Source: Planctomycetaceae bacterium (GTDB lineage Bacteria; Planctomycetota; Planctomycetia; Planctomycetales; Planctomycetaceae). From it: DNA of 64,000 nt. Position numbers and translations under genes: made by a program. The notes below the pieces were generated by a model. That model was not told the DNA's origin. It was given only the letters and a program-made list of their open reading frames with translations, and did not search any database. Below, in pieces: positions 44,777 through 54,595 of this stretch. The stretch's first letter is position 1; the number at the start of each line of letters is the position of its first letter. The DNA is taken from contig JANQRQ010000269.1 of assembly GCA_028284485.1 (NCBI GenBank), positions 1-64,000 of the forward strand. The letters run 5' to 3'.

Positions 44777-46435
44777 ATGGCGACGGGTTTAACAACAATT
44801 GACTATTTGGTGGTCGCGATCTACCTCGTGGGGACGTTGGCATTAGGTCTGTGGATCGGCCGCCGCGTCAAAACCGGGAAAGACTTCTTCCTTGGTGGCA
44901 GACAGCTACCGTGGTGGGCGATCGGGATGTCGCTGGTCGCAACTGACATCGGCGGGACCGATATCATCGGCGTGGGAGGAGCTGCTTTCGCACACGGTCT
45001 GGCGGTCGCCAATTTTGAATGGATCGGATGTGTGCCGGCGATGATCGTCGCGGCCTTTGTGTTTATTCCGTACTTTTGGCGGATCGGCGTTTACACAATT
45101 CCGGAGTTTCTCGAGCGACGATTCAATGCGTCGCTGCGGTCGGCACTTGCGCTTTGTTGGCTAATCTTTATGGCGTGCAATCTCGGGATCATGCTCCTCG
45201 CTTCGGCAAAGATGATGGGGGCTATGGTCAATGTCGAGGCCGTCTCCGATTGGTTCGGCTGGGAAGTGGAACGAAGTCTTGCCATTGCACGAATTCAATG
45301 GGTATGCATTCTCGCGACAGCCGCCATGGTGGGGGTTTACACCTGCGCCGGCGGTTTAGCGGCAGTCGTGTATACCGATATGATTCAGTGTGCCGTAATG
45401 ATTGCGGGCTGCCTCTTGGTTGTTGCCTTGGGATTGATCGAAATCGGTGGTATCTCAGGATTGCGCGAAGGAATTGCGCAACATGAGAGCGATACTCTCA
45501 CCGAAAGCGAGGTTGGAGACTCTGTCGATGCAGCGCAAACTCGACGGGGGCGCGAGCGCACGTCGCTGATTCTGCCGGTTGATACTGCGACGCCGTTTCC
45601 CTGGACGGGAATCTTCTTCGGCTTGGCGCTAATCCTCAGCCCTGCGTATTGGATTGGAAATCAGGCGATTGTGCAGCGATCACTCGGTGCGAAAAGCGAG
45701 TTTGAGGCAAAGGCAGCCTACATTTGGGGGGCTTTGCTGAAGAACATTATCCCGTTTATCGTAGCCGTTCCGGGGCTAATTGCGCTGGTGATGTTTCCAC
45801 AGCTGGAAGATGGCGATCAAGCATTTCCTAAATTGGTCTCGGTGCTGTTGCCGACGGGATTACGAGGAGTTTTTCTAGCGGCATTTATTGCTGCGTTAAT
45901 GTCGAGCATCGATTCGTATCTCAACTCGGCATCGACGATTGTTACCAATGATTTCTACCGGCGATTTGTCAACGTGCAGGCCGACGAGCAAAGGATTCTG
46001 TTGATCGGGCGTGGCGTAACATTGTTACTTGTTTTGTGGGCAATTTTCTTTGCCGGATATTTGATGGGACGTAGCGAGGGGATCTACGCAATCTTTCAAA
46101 CGATGATGGCGTTCTTTCAAGGACCGGCATTGGCCGTACTGATGTCGGGCTTGTTATGGCGGCGGGCCACCGGAACGGCTGCGTTAATCGGCTTTATCGC
46201 CGGAGTGCTCTCTTCCATTGGATTATTCGCGTTGACCCAGCCGCAGGTTTATACAGCACTCGGTTGGAAACCGCTATTTCAGATCAGCGAGCCATTTTTG
46301 TATTTCTCGGTGTGGGCGTTTCTCGTGTCGTTATCGTTGATCGTTCCGATCAGCCTGTGCACCAAGCCCGACCCAGCCAGCAAGCAGCAGTACGTCGTAT
46401 TTGCCACCGAGAGTCAGAACGGAGAGCCCCGATGA
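44777..46435 (+). CDS. Sodium:solute symporter (SSS family)
   Basis: The 552-residue protein has about 13 membrane helices. It shows the SSS pattern GRRVKTGKDFFLGGRQLPWWAIGMSLVATDIGGTDIIG and the core YTCAGGLAAVVYTD. Solute specificity, such as a sugar or organic acid, is unknown. It is divergent from the large cytochrome gene and overlaps a small membrane gene by ATGA. Confidence 0.92.
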   Translation: MATGLTTIDYLVVAIYLVGTLALGLWIGRRVKTGKDFFLGGRQLPWWAIGMSLVATDIGGTDIIGVGGAAFAHGLAVANFEWIGCVPAMIVAAFVFIPYFWRIGVYTIPEFLERRFNASLRSALALCWLIFMACNLGIMLLASAKMMGAMVNVEAVSDWFGWEVERSLAIARIQWVCILATAAMVGVYTCAGGLAAVVYTDMIQCAVMIAGCLLVVALGLIEIGGISGLREGIAQHESDTLTESEVGDSVDAAQTRRGRERTSLILPVDTATPFPWTGIFFGLALILSPAYWIGNQAIVQRSLGAKSEFEAKAAYIWGALLKNIIPFIVAVPGLIALVMFPQLEDGDQAFPKLVSVLLPTGLRGVFLAAFIAALMSSIDSYLNSASTIVTNDFYRRFVNVQADEQRILLIGRGVTLLLVLWAIFFAGYLMGRSEGIYAIFQTMMAFFQGPALAVLMSGLLWRRATGTAALIGFIAGVLSSIGLFALTQPQVYTALGWKPLFQISEPFLYFSVWAFLVSLSLIVPISLCTKPDPASKQQYVVFATESQNGEPR

Positions 46436-46665
46436 CCGTTTTGCACGAGATAGGCGGCTTCGTACGCGAGCTATTTCTTGCGATCCCACTTTCTGTTGTC
46501 CGAGTGCTGTTTGTTGCGGTACCGGTTCTCCTGCTGTTGTGGGTGATCCGTTTGCCGCGCGAGCGAACGATATCGCCTGATGGAGAGGGGCTATGGAGCG
46601 AGAACCTGAAGTACGGCGCAGCAGCGGCTCTGCTTGTTCAGATTGTGATCTACGGGATCTTGTGA
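46432..46665 (+). CDS. 77-residue membrane protein coupled to the symporter
   Basis: The ATG overlaps the symporter stop (ATGA), giving 77 residues with two membrane segments (VVRVLFVAVPVLLLLWVI and YGAAAALLVQIVIYGIL). It is hidden in a longer frame. Its position suggests an accessory subunit or a stabilising partner of the transporter, as with small subunits in some SSS systems; this is inferred. The family is not recognised. Confidence 0.72.
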   Translation: MTVLHEIGGFVRELFLAIPLSVVRVLFVAVPVLLLLWVIRLPRERTISPDGEGLWSENLKYGAAAALLVQIVIYGIL

Positions 46666-46693
46666 CCGATCGTGGTCGTCCCGGTCAAGTCCG

Positions 46694-47362
46694 TCAATCC
46701 TTTAGCGGAGTCAGCTCGACCTTCCGGTATTCGATCAGCGCCCCCTCGGACTGCAACGAAATCGCCCCCTTCGTTTCACTACAATCGGTCGCATGGTTCA
46801 CCAAGTCGCCGTTGACGTGGACGATGATTTCATCCCCTCGACAAACGATTTCCATTTGATTCCATTCGCCAATCGGCTTCTCCGAATCGTCTGTGAGATT
46901 GAGGTGGCGGCGGCCCTTGCGCCTACTTTCCAGGTCGGGAACTGTCAGCTCGGTGCCGATGACCCAAAAGTCGCCGGCGTTGCCTCGGAAAAGCTGCACT
47001 TCGATCGACTTGGGCCAAACCCCGAGTGCGTTCGGTGTTGAAGTATGCACCAAGACACCGTTGTTACCGCCGGGAGTTCCTTCCGGCCAGCGCCATTCCA
47101 CGACCAGTCGGTAGTTTTCGAAGTCGTCTTTCTTCGTGCGGATATAGCCTGCCGGCTTTCCCTTGCAGATTAAGAGGCCATTCTTAACGCTCCAAACGTC
47201 CTCCATTTTGACGTTTTCATCCCGAAGGTAGTACGTCCAGTTGTCGAGGTTTTTGCCGTTGAACAGCGCAATCGTCTCGGGCTTTTCTTCTGCACTAAGT
47301 GCCTCGTTTGCCAAACCGTTGATTGCAAATCCGACGATTAGGATCGATGCGATCGAGCGCAT
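46694..47362 (-). CDS. Exported DUF1080 (3-keto-disaccharide hydrolase-type) protein
   Basis: The 222-residue protein has a signal peptide (ASILIVGFAINGLANEALSA) and a DUF1080 fold typical of planctomycetes: ALFNGKNLDNWTYY, VVEWRWPEGTPGGNNGVLVH, KSIEVQLFRGNAGDFWVIG, and QSEGALIEYRKVELTPL. The family is concanavalin-like, with some members acting on 3-keto-glycosides. It lies 46 bases after the Gfo/Idh/MocA gene, a pairing that suggests sugar oxidation and hydrolysis. Confidence 0.93.
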   Translation of the reverse strand: MRSIASILIVGFAINGLANEALSAEEKPETIALFNGKNLDNWTYYLRDENVKMEDVWSVKNGLLICKGKPAGYIRTKKDDFENYRLVVEWRWPEGTPGGNNGVLVHTSTPNALGVWPKSIEVQLFRGNAGDFWVIGTELTVPDLESRRKGRRHLNLTDDSEKPIGEWNQMEIVCRGDEIIVHVNGDLVNHATDCSETKGAISLQSEGALIEYRKVELTPLKD

Positions 47363-47408
47363 GAGAGTGCCTTTTTTGTTCTTGAGCGAAGAGACGTTGT
47401 CGAAATCA

Positions 47409-48719
47409 TTAGACGAAGGGCGTGACGCCCGGGACAGCCACTTCGGGAAGCGGCAGGGGAGTATCCCAACTCAACGGATCGGGTGTCAGGTTGAGTTCCG
47501 AATTCATCGCTTGTTCCCAAGTCAACTCTTTTCCGGTGTAGGCCGACATGCGAGCCATAATGCCGAGCATGGTACTCTTGGCCATATAGTTTCCATTGTT
47601 AATGTACTCGCCGTTGCGCATCGCAGCATACATGGCATTGTGTTCAAGCTGATGCATGTCGGTTCGGCGCTCTCTCCGCCGCCATGGGTTTTCACCGGTG
47701 ATTTCATACTTCATGAGATCAGCCGCTCCCTTCGAGCCGGAAACGTGATCGAAAAACGAATTGGAGCACCCGGCCTGATGGCGAGTGGTGGCGACGTACT
47801 TCACTCCATTTTCGTATTCGAAAATCGTGCTGAAGTGGTCGTAGATGTTTCCGTACTTTTTGTCAGTCCGGGTTTGGCGGCCGCCCGTGCTGATGCAACT
47901 GACCGGGTATTCATCTCCCATGATCCAGGACATTTTGTCCATTTCGTGGACGAATTGCTCGACGTTGAAATCGCCCGATAGCCACGTGTAGTAGTACCAG
48001 TTGCGTAGCTGATATTCGAGATCGGAACTGACCTGGTCACGTGTCCGACGGGGATCCCAGACGCCACCGCCGTATCGCACGCTGTGCAAGGCAACGATGT
48101 CGCCGATCTCGCCGTTATGGAGACGCTTCACCATTTCCTGCATACCGGTTTCGTATCGCCAGCAGAGTCCCGAAACGACAAACAGATTTTTTTCGCGGGC
48201 CTCTTCGCTGGTATTTAGAACGGATCGGACACCGGTCGGGTCGACGGCGACCGGCTTTTCGGCGAAGACATGCTTTCCACCATCGATGCAGGCCTTGAGG
48301 TGCTGTGGCCGGAATTGCGGCGGCGTCGCCAACAGAACAATATCCACATCGGAATCGACGACCTTCTGGTACGCATCCAGTCCGGCAAACAGGTTCTCCG
48401 GGGACACTTCGATCTGTTCTGCAACATCGCTCTTTTGGAGATTCTCGAGGCTTTTCTCCAGATGATCCTCGAAGACATCTCCCATGGCGACGAGCTTCGT
48501 GTAGGGGTCGGCCCGCAATGTTTGTCCTGCGGCCCCGGTTCCTCGGCCTCCGCAACCGACCAAACCGACCCGTAGCGTCGGGTCGTCTTGTACATAGGCG
48601 GCCCGAGCAATACCGAGATCGAGAGCAGCGCCGGCGGCTGTCGCTGCCGCGGTCGACTTTAAGAACTCGCGGCGTGTTGGTTTTGGGTTAGCGGAGGACG
48701 CTGAGGTGGGATTCTGCAT
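47409..48719 (-). CDS. Tat-exported Gfo/Idh/MocA oxidoreductase
   Basis: From the ATG at 48719 the 436-residue protein has a Tat signal (TRREFLKSTAAATAAG), an N-terminal NAD(P)-binding domain (LRVGLVGCGGRGTGAAGQ, HVFAEKPVAVDP with EKP) and a C-terminal substrate domain. The family oxidises sugars or cyclitols and often forms a 3-keto product, and the adjacent DUF1080 protein fits that theme. The exported location is typical for planctomycetes. The substrate is unknown. Confidence 0.93.
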   Translation of the reverse strand: MQNPTSASSANPKPTRREFLKSTAAATAAGAALDLGIARAAYVQDDPTLRVGLVGCGGRGTGAAGQTLRADPYTKLVAMGDVFEDHLEKSLENLQKSDVAEQIEVSPENLFAGLDAYQKVVDSDVDIVLLATPPQFRPQHLKACIDGGKHVFAEKPVAVDPTGVRSVLNTSEEAREKNLFVVSGLCWRYETGMQEMVKRLHNGEIGDIVALHSVRYGGGVWDPRRTRDQVSSDLEYQLRNWYYYTWLSGDFNVEQFVHEMDKMSWIMGDEYPVSCISTGGRQTRTDKKYGNIYDHFSTIFEYENGVKYVATTRHQAGCSNSFFDHVSGSKGAADLMKYEITGENPWRRRERRTDMHQLEHNAMYAAMRNGEYINNGNYMAKSTMLGIMARMSAYTGKELTWEQAMNSELNLTPDPLSWDTPLPLPEVAVPGVTPFV

Positions 48720-49085
48720 GGTGAGGTTTCTCCGATGTCGGAAAGTGGAGGTCAATTGCCTCGATTCAGTCGGGATGGCTTCTAATTTCGATTTCAGAGA
48801 CTGGAATTATCTTAACTGTTTGCGAGTCTCGATGCCAAAAGGGGCATCGATTTCGGGCGGCAAGGGGAAACTCCAGTTTGGCCCAAGACATCGTTGATTT
48901 CAATGGCCGCCTGAGATGAAAAGTTCGGCCGGACGCGTCAAACCGGCGCCTGACACGGGAGAAATCCCACGGATGTATTCATTGTTTGGAGCAGGGGACT
49001 CGACTGAAAAAAAATAAGCACCCAGGCGAAATGCCCGGGTGCTTTATAAAAATCGGTCGCGGATGAGGCCGCATGATTTCGAGGC
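48720..49085. other. Intergenic region with groEL terminator
   Basis: The 366 bases between the Gfo/Idh/MocA start and the groEL stop contain the groEL terminator at 49007-49044 and no supported gene. Confidence 0.5.
49007..49044 (-). terminator. Rho-independent terminator of groEL
   Basis: The stem AAGCACCC (49016-49023) pairs with GGGTGCTT (49037-49044), with an inner GGC/GCC pair. On the minus strand it is followed by an eight-base U tract (49007-49014). It ends the groES-groEL transcript. Confidence 0.9.
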
Positions 49086-50702
49086 TTAGTAGATGTCCTC
49101 GTCACCAGCGCCGCCGCTCCCTTTGTCGTCCTTCGGCTTCTCTGCAATCAAGGCATCACTTGTCAGCAACAGCGTCGATACGCTAGCTGCATTCTGTAGT
49201 GCCGTGCGAGTCACCTTGGTGGGATCGATAATTCCGGATTTCAAAAGGTCTTCAAACTTGCCGGAGGCGGCATTGTAGCCCTTGTTGCCTTCGAGTTCCG
49301 AAACCTTTTCGCAAATCACGCTGCCATCGACACCGGCGTTGTTCGCAATTTGCGTCAGCGGTGCTCGGCAAGCCCGGAGAATGATGTTGTAGCCGACTTC
49401 GGCGTCGTGATCCAAGCCTCTGGGCTTGCTACCGGTTGATGCACGAAGTAACGCGACACCACCGCCGGGAAGAATTCCTTCCTCAACGGCAGCCCGTGTG
49501 GCATGCAGGGCATCTTCGACGCGAGCCTTCTTCTCTTTCATTTCGCTTTCCGTCGCTGCACCGACATTGACCTGAGCGACTCCGCCGGAAAGCTTGGCAA
49601 CTCGCTCTTCCAGTTTTTCCCGATCGTAATCGCTGGTGGAGTTCTCCAACTCACGACGAATCTGATCGATGCGTGCTTTAATGTCGGCCGTCTTGCCAGA
49701 ACCTTCAACGATCGTCGTGTTGTCTTTGTCGATGACAATCTTCTTCGCCTGGCCAAGGTCGGCAAGTTGAATGTTCTCGAGTTGAATTCCGAGATCTTCA
49801 AAGATTGCCTGGCCACCAATCATGATGGCAATGTCTTGCAGCATGGCCTTCCGTCGGTCGCCGTAACCCGGCGCCTTGACGGCGACACACTTGAAGGTCC
49901 CACGCAACTTGTTGATGACCAACGTTGCCAGGGCTTCGCCTTCGACGTCTTCGGCAATGATCAGCAGCGGCCGACCGGCGTTGACAACCTTCTCGAGGAC
50001 CGGCACGAGATCCTTGATGTTAGAGATCTTCTTTTCATGGATCAGCACGTAGGCGTTCTCGAGGACGCACTCCATGCTTTGCGGGTCTGTGACGAAGTAC
50101 GGCGAAAGGTAACCGCGGTCGAACTGCATTCCTTCGACAACCTCAAAGTCGGTATTCAGGCTTTTGCCTTCTTCGACGGTGATGACGCCGTCTTTGCCGA
50201 CTTGTTCCATGGCATCGGCCAAGATGGACCCGATTTCTTGATCGCCGTTCGCGGCAACGGTTCCAACCTGAGAGATGGCTTTCTTCGTCCGGCATTCGGT
50301 CGCCATGTCGTGCAGCTTTTTGACAATATCATCGACTGCCTTGTCCATTCCCCGTTTCATTTCGATGGGGCTGACGCCGGCGACGACGGCCTTCAATCCT
50401 TCATTGTAGATCGCTTCGGCCATAATGGTCGCGGTGGTAGTTCCATCACCGGCGATGTCGGAAGTCTTACTGGCGACTTCCTTGACCATGCGGGCGCCCA
50501 TATCTTCGAACTTGTCACTCAGTTCGATCTCACGGGCGACGGTCACGCCATCCTTTGTAACCGTTGGCGAGCCAAAGCTTTTTTCAAGAATGACATTGCG
50601 TCCGCGGGGACCCAACGTGACCCGGACGGCACGTGCCAATTTGCTGACACCACGCCGCATTGCTTCTTGGGCTTCTTGGTCGAAGGCAATCATCTTTGCC
50701 AT
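49086..50702 (-). CDS. groL: Chaperonin GroEL
   Basis: The 538-residue GroEL has the ATPase motif [15 protein letters not shown], the [15 protein letters not shown] start region and the [14 protein letters not shown] segment. Unlike most main GroELs, the C-terminal tail lacks GGM repeats and ends [11 protein letters not shown]. Several groEL paralogues with such tails occur in planctomycetes, so this may not be the only copy. It folds proteins with GroES from the gene upstream and ends at a strong terminator. Confidence 0.97.
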   Translation of the reverse strand: MAKMIAFDQEAQEAMRRGVSKLARAVRVTLGPRGRNVILEKSFGSPTVTKDGVTVAREIELSDKFEDMGARMVKEVASKTSDIAGDGTTTATIMAEAIYNEGLKAVVAGVSPIEMKRGMDKAVDDIVKKLHDMATECRTKKAISQVGTVAANGDQEIGSILADAMEQVGKDGVITVEEGKSLNTDFEVVEGMQFDRGYLSPYFVTDPQSMECVLENAYVLIHEKKISNIKDLVPVLEKVVNAGRPLLIIAEDVEGEALATLVINKLRGTFKCVAVKAPGYGDRRKAMLQDIAIMIGGQAIFEDLGIQLENIQLADLGQAKKIVIDKDNTTIVEGSGKTADIKARIDQIRRELENSTSDYDREKLEERVAKLSGGVAQVNVGAATESEMKEKKARVEDALHATRAAVEEGILPGGGVALLRASTGSKPRGLDHDAEVGYNIILRACRAPLTQIANNAGVDGSVICEKVSELEGNKGYNAASGKFEDLLKSGIIDPTKVTRTALQNAASVSTLLLTSDALIAEKPKDDKGSGGAGDEDIY

Positions 50703-50834
50703 GTCTGTTCATCTCCTGAGATAGGTCTAGTGTTGGCTTCGTATGGGATTGAGCTGATCGCGATTCTTCCAGCGATCGCGTTTCGGTGTTGCCGCCGACT
50801 CCCTCGCGTTCGCGTCGACGAAATATTCGGTGAA

Positions 50835-51146
50835 TTAGTATGTCGCCAGAATGTCGCTCTCGCGGAGCAGCAGGAAGTCCGAATCGCCAACTTTGATTTC
50901 GTCACCGGCGTAGGAACTGAAAATGACTTTGTCACCTTCCTTGACCGTCAATGCCACCTTCGATCCGTCGTTTTTGACGTGTCCGTCGCCAACGGCTACC
51001 ACTTCGCCCTTTTGAGGTTTATCTTGTGCGGAATCGGGCAGAACAATGCCGCCGGAGGTAGTCGATTCCGCCTCTTCACGCTTCAGTACGACCCGGTCGC
51101 CCAACGGTACAAGCTTGATGCCCTTCTTAGCGGCCTTCTTTGCCAT
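50835..51146 (-). CDS. groS: Co-chaperonin GroES
   Basis: The 103-residue protein starts at 51146 after GGGGAG. It has the mobile loop [12 protein letters not shown]-like region ([16 protein letters not shown]), then GEVVAVGDG and [23 protein letters not shown]. It caps GroEL. It lies 132 bases upstream of groEL in the same direction. No CIRCE element was seen upstream. Confidence 0.96.
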   Translation of the reverse strand: MAKKAAKKGIKLVPLGDRVVLKREEAESTTSGGIVLPDSAQDKPQKGEVVAVGDGHVKNDGSKVALTVKEGDKVIFSSYAGDEIKVGDSDFLLLRESDILATY

Positions 51147-51620
51147 TACACGCTCCCCAAATTCCTGGTCTTGATTCCTCACCAATCTTCGCTTGGCCGT
51201 CGGGTTACGGCCCGAGGCGCGAATGGAGTCTGTTTCGTCGCCGACTAAGCGAACTTCGTGCCCATTCGAAACGATTTCCAAAGTGACTCTCAATAAACAT
51301 GTTACGGCGATCAATCAAATCGACGCCGACTGCCAGATCCTGTTTGACTGGTTCTGCCGATGATTGACATCTGCCAAATTGACAGTGAAGGGCATTCGGA
51401 TGCCGAGGCCAGTGGCCTGTCTCCGTCAAATGCCGGAAATAATTGACACAGGTCGAACATCCGGTACGATCGATAGAAACAGGCGGGAAGCAATTCCAGC
51501 TTGTTTTGCAGAACATCTCTCGGTTCTGTTTCCCTTGGGGCTTCGGCTGAAAGGCTGAGCCCGGCTCGCGAATGCCATCAAGTCCTGTTCGGTTCCTACG
51601 AATCCCGGGGTTTGATTGCT
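51147..51620. other. Divergent intergenic region, groES and TPR gene
   Basis: The 474 bases contain a plausible promoter for the TPR gene (51443-51470) but no CIRCE and no clear groES promoter. Confidence 0.45.
51443..51470 (+). promoter_or_regulatory. Possible promoter of the TPR gene
   Basis: A perfect -35 TTGACA (51443-51448) is followed by a 16-base spacer and a -10 TACGAT (51465-51470). Confidence 0.45.
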
Positions 51621-52412
51621 GTGGCAAATCCGTCCGACATCGAGGCGCAAATCGCACGCGCCAAGAAGCTTGCGAGCCAGGGCCACCATCCGCAGGCCAG
51701 AGCTGTATTCAGCGAAATCATTGAGACTTCCTCTGATTTCCGAGCCCGTAACGAGTTTGGCTGTTATCTTCTCCAACTCGAGCAATTTGACGAAGCGAAG
51801 GCGCAGTTTCTCCGTCTTCTCAATGATGCTCGTAAGCACTCCAACAAGCGGTTGACTTCCGTGGCCTGTCACAATTTGGCAGCCCTCTACCGTGCTGTCG
51901 GAGAATTCCGATTAGCCGCCAAATGGCAACAGGCAGCCGATTCCACCGAGGATGAGTTGGTTTCCGGGCTTAGTCTTTGCGAATCGCTATCTGCCCGGGG
52001 CTGCGATGCAATCGGGTCAGGAGATTATGAGCTCGCAGAAGAGCTTCTGTGGCGATCCCTGCGTGCGGGAGAGGAAACTGCCGACTGCCCGAATCAAGCG
52101 GCAGATTGGGGCAATTTGGCGGTTCTGGCCGGTCTGCGGGGGGAGATTCCGACCGCTATTCGGTATTTGATCCGTGCCTACCGGATCAACTCAGAGAATC
52201 GGGATTACTTCTGGATGGGCTGCGATTTGATCAATCTTGCTGAATGTTTGCTCCAAGTTCGGAAGCGGCGCACGGCGCTTCGCTTCTTGCAGGACGCGAT
52301 CGATTGCTTTGAGCGCAGCGGCGCTGAGTCCTCGCGAAACCGGGCCATCGACCGTTGGACTGAGATCCAGCAAGTCGAGGATGTCTACCAGCGAGACCCG
52401 TTGCTGAATTAG
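51621..52412 (+). CDS. TPR-repeat protein
   Basis: The product is all-helical, with several TPR-like repeats (ARAVFSEIIETSSDFRARNEFGCYLLQLEQFDEAKAQFLRLL; ADWGNLAVLAGLRGEIPTAIRYLIRAYRIN). I chose GTG at 51621 (MANPSDIEAQ), giving 263 residues; the frame is open farther upstream but lacks repeats there. It is cytoplasmic, and the partner is unknown. Confidence 0.65.
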   Translation: MANPSDIEAQIARAKKLASQGHHPQARAVFSEIIETSSDFRARNEFGCYLLQLEQFDEAKAQFLRLLNDARKHSNKRLTSVACHNLAALYRAVGEFRLAAKWQQAADSTEDELVSGLSLCESLSARGCDAIGSGDYELAEELLWRSLRAGEETADCPNQAADWGNLAVLAGLRGEIPTAIRYLIRAYRINSENRDYFWMGCDLINLAECLLQVRKRRTALRFLQDAIDCFERSGAESSRNRAIDRWTEIQQVEDVYQRDPLLN

Positions 52413-52775
52413 AGCCATGGGCACTTTCCTAGGCCCGCGAGGCAGGCAAGCTACAGCTTTTCAGAATACGCCACGATGATCCAGATCGCCGCGATTGAGG
52501 CTTGGACGCGTGCGATGACCCGGAGTCGGGAAGCCCACAATTTCGAGATGGGATCCGCGAAAACCGGGCGTATCGATCTAGCGACGCACGCGAAAATGGA
52601 GATAATCCCCCGACTTCTGTCGATCGCCTTTCCTTGCTCACCCAGCGTCAGCTGGCCGGATATCGATTACTCTGTTCCGTGCCAAGTCGCGCAGGCCCTG
52701 ATTCTCGTCAAACCATGAAGTCGCACACGCGACTCGCCGTCGAACGACTACAATTGCTCAAGGAAGAGATTCGCA
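52413..52775. other. Intergenic region between TPR and lipoprotein genes
   Basis: The 363 bases include frames up to 110 codons that run into the lipoprotein start, but none has a supporting motif or ribosome binding site. Confidence 0.4.
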
Positions 52776-53204
52776 ATGACCCGAAAGATCACTGGATTGA
52801 TCCTCATCGGAATCGGCCCTTTCCTGCTGATTAGCGGCTGCGAAGCTTTGTACGAAGCCGGCGTCACAGGAATGGCCCCGTTTGTCGATTTTGAGCCGCG
52901 GATTCGAGAAGAGGAAAAGCACCGCAAGGAGTATCAGGAGCATGGATCACCAGCCGCCTTGCGATGGCTGCTCGCCAATCGAATCCAGGCGGGTATGTCG
53001 GTGGCTGAAGTCGAAAAGGTTTTGGGCCAAACCGCGACCAGAGAATTCAACGACACCTGGCTGAAAACCAAAGGTGGTCATTATCGCAGTGGTGATTCAA
53101 CTTATAAATGGGGGCCCGATAGCGAAGGCCGAACACTCTATTTGGTGTTTCGGGAAGGCAAACTGGTGAACTTCAATCCGCGGGATTACAACGATTCACT
53201 TTGA
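52776..53204 (+). CDS. Small lipoprotein with BamE/SmpA-like motif
   Basis: The 142-residue protein has a signal peptide ending in the lipobox LISGC (Cys22). AGMSVAEVEKVLGQTATREFNDTW resembles the GM-x-EV-x-x-LG motif of SmpA/BamE-like domains, which bind other envelope proteins. Whether it belongs to the outer-membrane assembly machine is unknown. AAGGAAGAG precedes the ATG. Confidence 0.75.
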   Translation: MTRKITGLILIGIGPFLLISGCEALYEAGVTGMAPFVDFEPRIREEEKHRKEYQEHGSPAALRWLLANRIQAGMSVAEVEKVLGQTATREFNDTWLKTKGGHYRSGDSTYKWGPDSEGRTLYLVFREGKLVNFNPRDYNDSL

Positions 53205-53301
53205 AGAGTCGCCGATCTTCCATCGCTTGTGAACCGCTGACGGCGCTGCTGAGAATAACTTCCGATCGCGATGGCTCATTCATCGTTGGAGTGGCCGCGA
53301 T

Positions 53302-54417
53302 TCACGGCTTGGGAAGCGCTGTCTCCGTCAACGGAATGACCTCGGGAGACGGCTTCGATCGTTCGAGGCGCAGTTGCCCGCAGGCCGCGTCAATGTCGGC
53401 CCCTTTGCGTTTTCGGATCGTTGCAGGGACTCCGTTTTGCTCAAGGATGCTGAGGAACTGCTGAGTGCGCGGCTGAGCCGGTTCAGAATACGGCAATGCA
53501 GACACATCGTTCATCGGAATCAAATTAACATGGGCGTTACGTTCACGCAGCAGGATTGACAATTGCCGAGCATGAACAGAAGCGTCGTTCACACCGCCGA
53601 GTAGTACATATTCATAAGTCACCCGGCGGCCCGTGGATGCAAAGTAGTAGTCGGCAGCCTGCACGATTTCATCGATTCCGACGCGGTCATTCACAGGCAC
53701 GAGACGATTGCGCAATTCGTCGTTTGGCGCATGCAGCGAGACGGCCAAGTTGTATTGGCGGCCCGATTCAGCCAGCTCGCGCATTTTTAGCGGTAAACCG
53801 ACGGTTGAAATCGTAATCCGGCGTGCTCCCAATCCCAGGCCGTTGGGGCTGTGGACATCGGCGAGAGCAGACAATAATGCGTCCAAATTGGCTAACGGCT
53901 CGCCGATCCCCATCACCACGAGATTGGTAAGCTTTTCATCTCGTTTGAGGCACGCTTCGATGCGGACGACTTGTTCGAGGATTTCGCCGCGTGACAAGTT
54001 GCGTTTAAGCCCCAACAGGCCGCTGGCACAAAAAACGCATCCCATCGCGCAGCCGACCTGGGTGCTAATGCACGCCGTTCGTCGCGACGTTTCCCGCATG
54101 AGGACGCATTCGACACTTTCGTTGTCCCGCCACTCGAGGAGTAGCTTTTCGGTATTGTCGCTGGCCCGTTGATGCGCTGCGACGTTAGCTGCCAGAATCT
54201 CGAACGAGGATGACAGTCTTTCGCGAAGAGGCTTTGGCAGGCTATGCATCTTGTCAAAGTCATAGACCCGCTTTTCAAATACCCAATGACGGATCTGTCG
54301 CGCCCGAAACGCAGGAATTCCGGCGTCTCGACACCAGTCGCCGAGACTGGCCTCGCTGAATTCGAGCAATGATTCAGGCAGCAATTCGTCAGGCATGTCG
54401 AAGGGATTGCTTTCCAA
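53302..54417 (-). CDS. rlmN: Radical SAM rRNA/tRNA methyltransferase RlmN
   Basis: The 371-residue enzyme has the radical SAM cluster motif C123-x3-C127-x2-C130 (GCAMGCVFCASG), a GIGEPLANLDALLSAL segment, ISTVGL, and the catalytic Cys346 in DIDAACGQLRL. It adds the 2-methyl group to A2503 of 23S rRNA and A37 of some tRNAs. The upstream neighbour is in the same direction, separated by 178 bases. Confidence 0.95.
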   Translation of the reverse strand: MESNPFDMPDELLPESLLEFSEASLGDWCRDAGIPAFRARQIRHWVFEKRVYDFDKMHSLPKPLRERLSSSFEILAANVAAHQRASDNTEKLLLEWRDNESVECVLMRETSRRTACISTQVGCAMGCVFCASGLLGLKRNLSRGEILEQVVRIEACLKRDEKLTNLVVMGIGEPLANLDALLSALADVHSPNGLGLGARRITISTVGLPLKMRELAESGRQYNLAVSLHAPNDELRNRLVPVNDRVGIDEIVQAADYYFASTGRRVTYEYVLLGGVNDASVHARQLSILLRERNAHVNLIPMNDVSALPYSEPAQPRTQQFLSILEQNGVPATIRKRKGADIDAACGQLRLERSKPSPEVIPLTETALPKP

Positions 54418-54595
54418 GTCGAACGGATGAGAGACCCTTCATTCTAGGCCTGCGGATCATTCTTCACCAGAGTGAGCAATCAGCACTCGGCTCGTCCTAT
54501 CACAGCCGCTTCACCGAACTGATTGGTGGAGAATCGTGGGAATTCGGTTTGAAAAGCTCAACAAGGCTTCGATTACAAGCAACGAAAGTTTCCCG

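Noticed and set aside
49503-51248. 581-residue plus-strand frame antisense to groEL/groES
   Set aside because: It is a shadow of groEL; no motif or ribosome binding site, and it lies opposite a clear GroEL and GroES.
51147-51620. CIRCE/HrcA control of groES
   Set aside because: No TTAGCACTC-N9-GAGTGCTAA-type repeat was found in the upstream region.
52502-52834. 110-residue frame before the lipoprotein
   Set aside because: It overlaps the lipoprotein start in another frame and has no supporting motif.
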